From Pseudomonadota bacterium (lineage in GTDB: Bacteria > Pseudomonadota > Alphaproteobacteria > Acetobacterales > Acetobacteraceae), in NCBI GenBank assembly GCA_021785335.1, contig JAJYFW010000081.1:1-7298 (forward strand): a stretch of 7,298 bases of DNA, in the 5' to 3' direction. Positions 6,957 to 7,298 of this stretch are shown here, one piece after another. The stretch's first letter is position 1; every line of letters starts with the position of its first letter. The notes beneath the pieces were generated by a model, which saw only the letters and a list, made by a program, of their open reading frames with translations, was not told where the DNA came from and searched no databases. Both the position numbers and the translations under genes were made by a program.

Positions 6957-7298
6957 TGTCGACGCGCAAGGTTCTTCTGGGGACGACCGTCGTCATCTTC
7001 CTGATGGCGTTGCTGCCGTTCGCGGGGGTCGGGGGCTACGTCCTTGGGCTGATGACCAGCGCGCTCTATTTCGGCGTCTTCGCCATGGGCTGGGACCTGC
7101 TGTTCGGTTTCGCGGGCGAGGTGAATTTCGGGCCGTCCTTCCTCATCGGCGTGGGCGCCTACACCGCAGGACTGCTGAACCATTACGCGCACTGGCCGAT
7201 CATCGCCTGCGTGCCGGTGGGGGCGCTCGCCGCGGTGGTGGCGGGGCTGCTGCTGGCGGTGCCGGCGCTGCGGCTGAGCGGGCCGTATTTCGGCCTGG
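6956..7298 (+). CDS. livM: Branched-chain amino acid-type ABC transporter permease LivM, N-terminal part (3' end outside window)
   Basis: The second membrane subunit of the transporter; 114 residues are visible before the window edge. The ATG shares its A with the livH TGA stop, giving tight translational coupling and a matched subunit ratio. The first 25 residues include a hydrophobic helix. They are followed by YVLGLMTSALYFGVFAMGWDLLFGFAGEVNFGPSFLIGVGAYTAGLL (28-74), which matches the LivM signature in which a GxxGxxxFxGxGAY pattern is conserved. LAVPALRLSGPYFGL at the edge corresponds to the conserved segment before the cytoplasmic region. A weak GGGG (6944-6947) could act as ribosome binding site. 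About two thirds of a normal LivM would lie beyond the window, and livG and livF are expected after it. Confidence 0.93.
   Translation, partial: MSTRKVLLGTTVVIFLMALLPFAGVGGYVLGLMTSALYFGVFAMGWDLLFGFAGEVNFGPSFLIGVGAYTAGLLNHYAHWPIIACVPVGALAAVVAGLLLAVPALRLSGPYFGL

Noticed and set aside
1..7298. Mobile elements, CRISPR arrays, tRNA/rRNA genes, phage or defence genes
   Set aside because: No transposase or integrase motifs, no regularly spaced repeats, no structured RNA signature, and no space: nearly every base is in a recognised housekeeping, glycosyltransferase or transporter gene.

Overview
This window is ordinary-looking, very GC-rich bacterial chromosome. Every gene lies on the + strand, and G or C is strongly preferred at third codon positions. 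The carB-greA adjacency and the protein sequences suggest an alphaproteobacterium, plausibly of the Rhodospirillales/Acetobacteraceae type. That placement is inferred from sequence style and gene order, not from any search.

Layout: (1) 1-1547 is the C-terminal half of carB, the large subunit of carbamoyl-phosphate synthase. (2) A 107-base gap follows, with no convincing terminator. (3) 1655-2128 is greA, a transcript-cleavage factor whose best start is a GTG. (4) Seven bases later comes a threonine ammonia-lyase with a C-terminal ACT domain (2136-3332). (5) It overlaps a GT-B fold glycosyltransferase (3329-4729) by four bases (GTGA). greA, the lyase and the glycosyltransferase are packed as one probable transcription unit although their functions look unrelated. 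(6) A 60-base gap carries a perfect TTGACA box, a 12-base CG palindrome and a small inverted repeat, and probably contains the promoter of the next operon. (7) 4790-6019 is a secreted Leu/Ile/Val-type ABC substrate-binding protein. It is followed by a strong GC hairpin (6026-6052), then the permeases livH (6081-6956) and livM (6956 to the window edge, coupled through a TGATG overlap). The ATPase genes livG and livF would be expected just downstream of the window.

How the genes work together: carB feeds arginine and pyrimidine synthesis, and GreA rescues backtracked RNA polymerase. The lyase makes 2-oxobutanoate from threonine, the first step towards isoleucine. The liv-type operon imports an amino acid or a related small solute. 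The intercistronic hairpin fits the usual need for more binding protein than permease. The binding protein does not show the Ser/Thr-rich ligand loop of E. coli LivJ, so its ligand should be treated as unknown.

I found no mobile element, CRISPR array, RNA gene, phage gene or evident undescribed system. The points worth a second look are modest: the unusual operon partners, the regulatory DNA before the binding protein gene, the hairpin, and the diverged ligand and coupling-loop motifs of the transporter.
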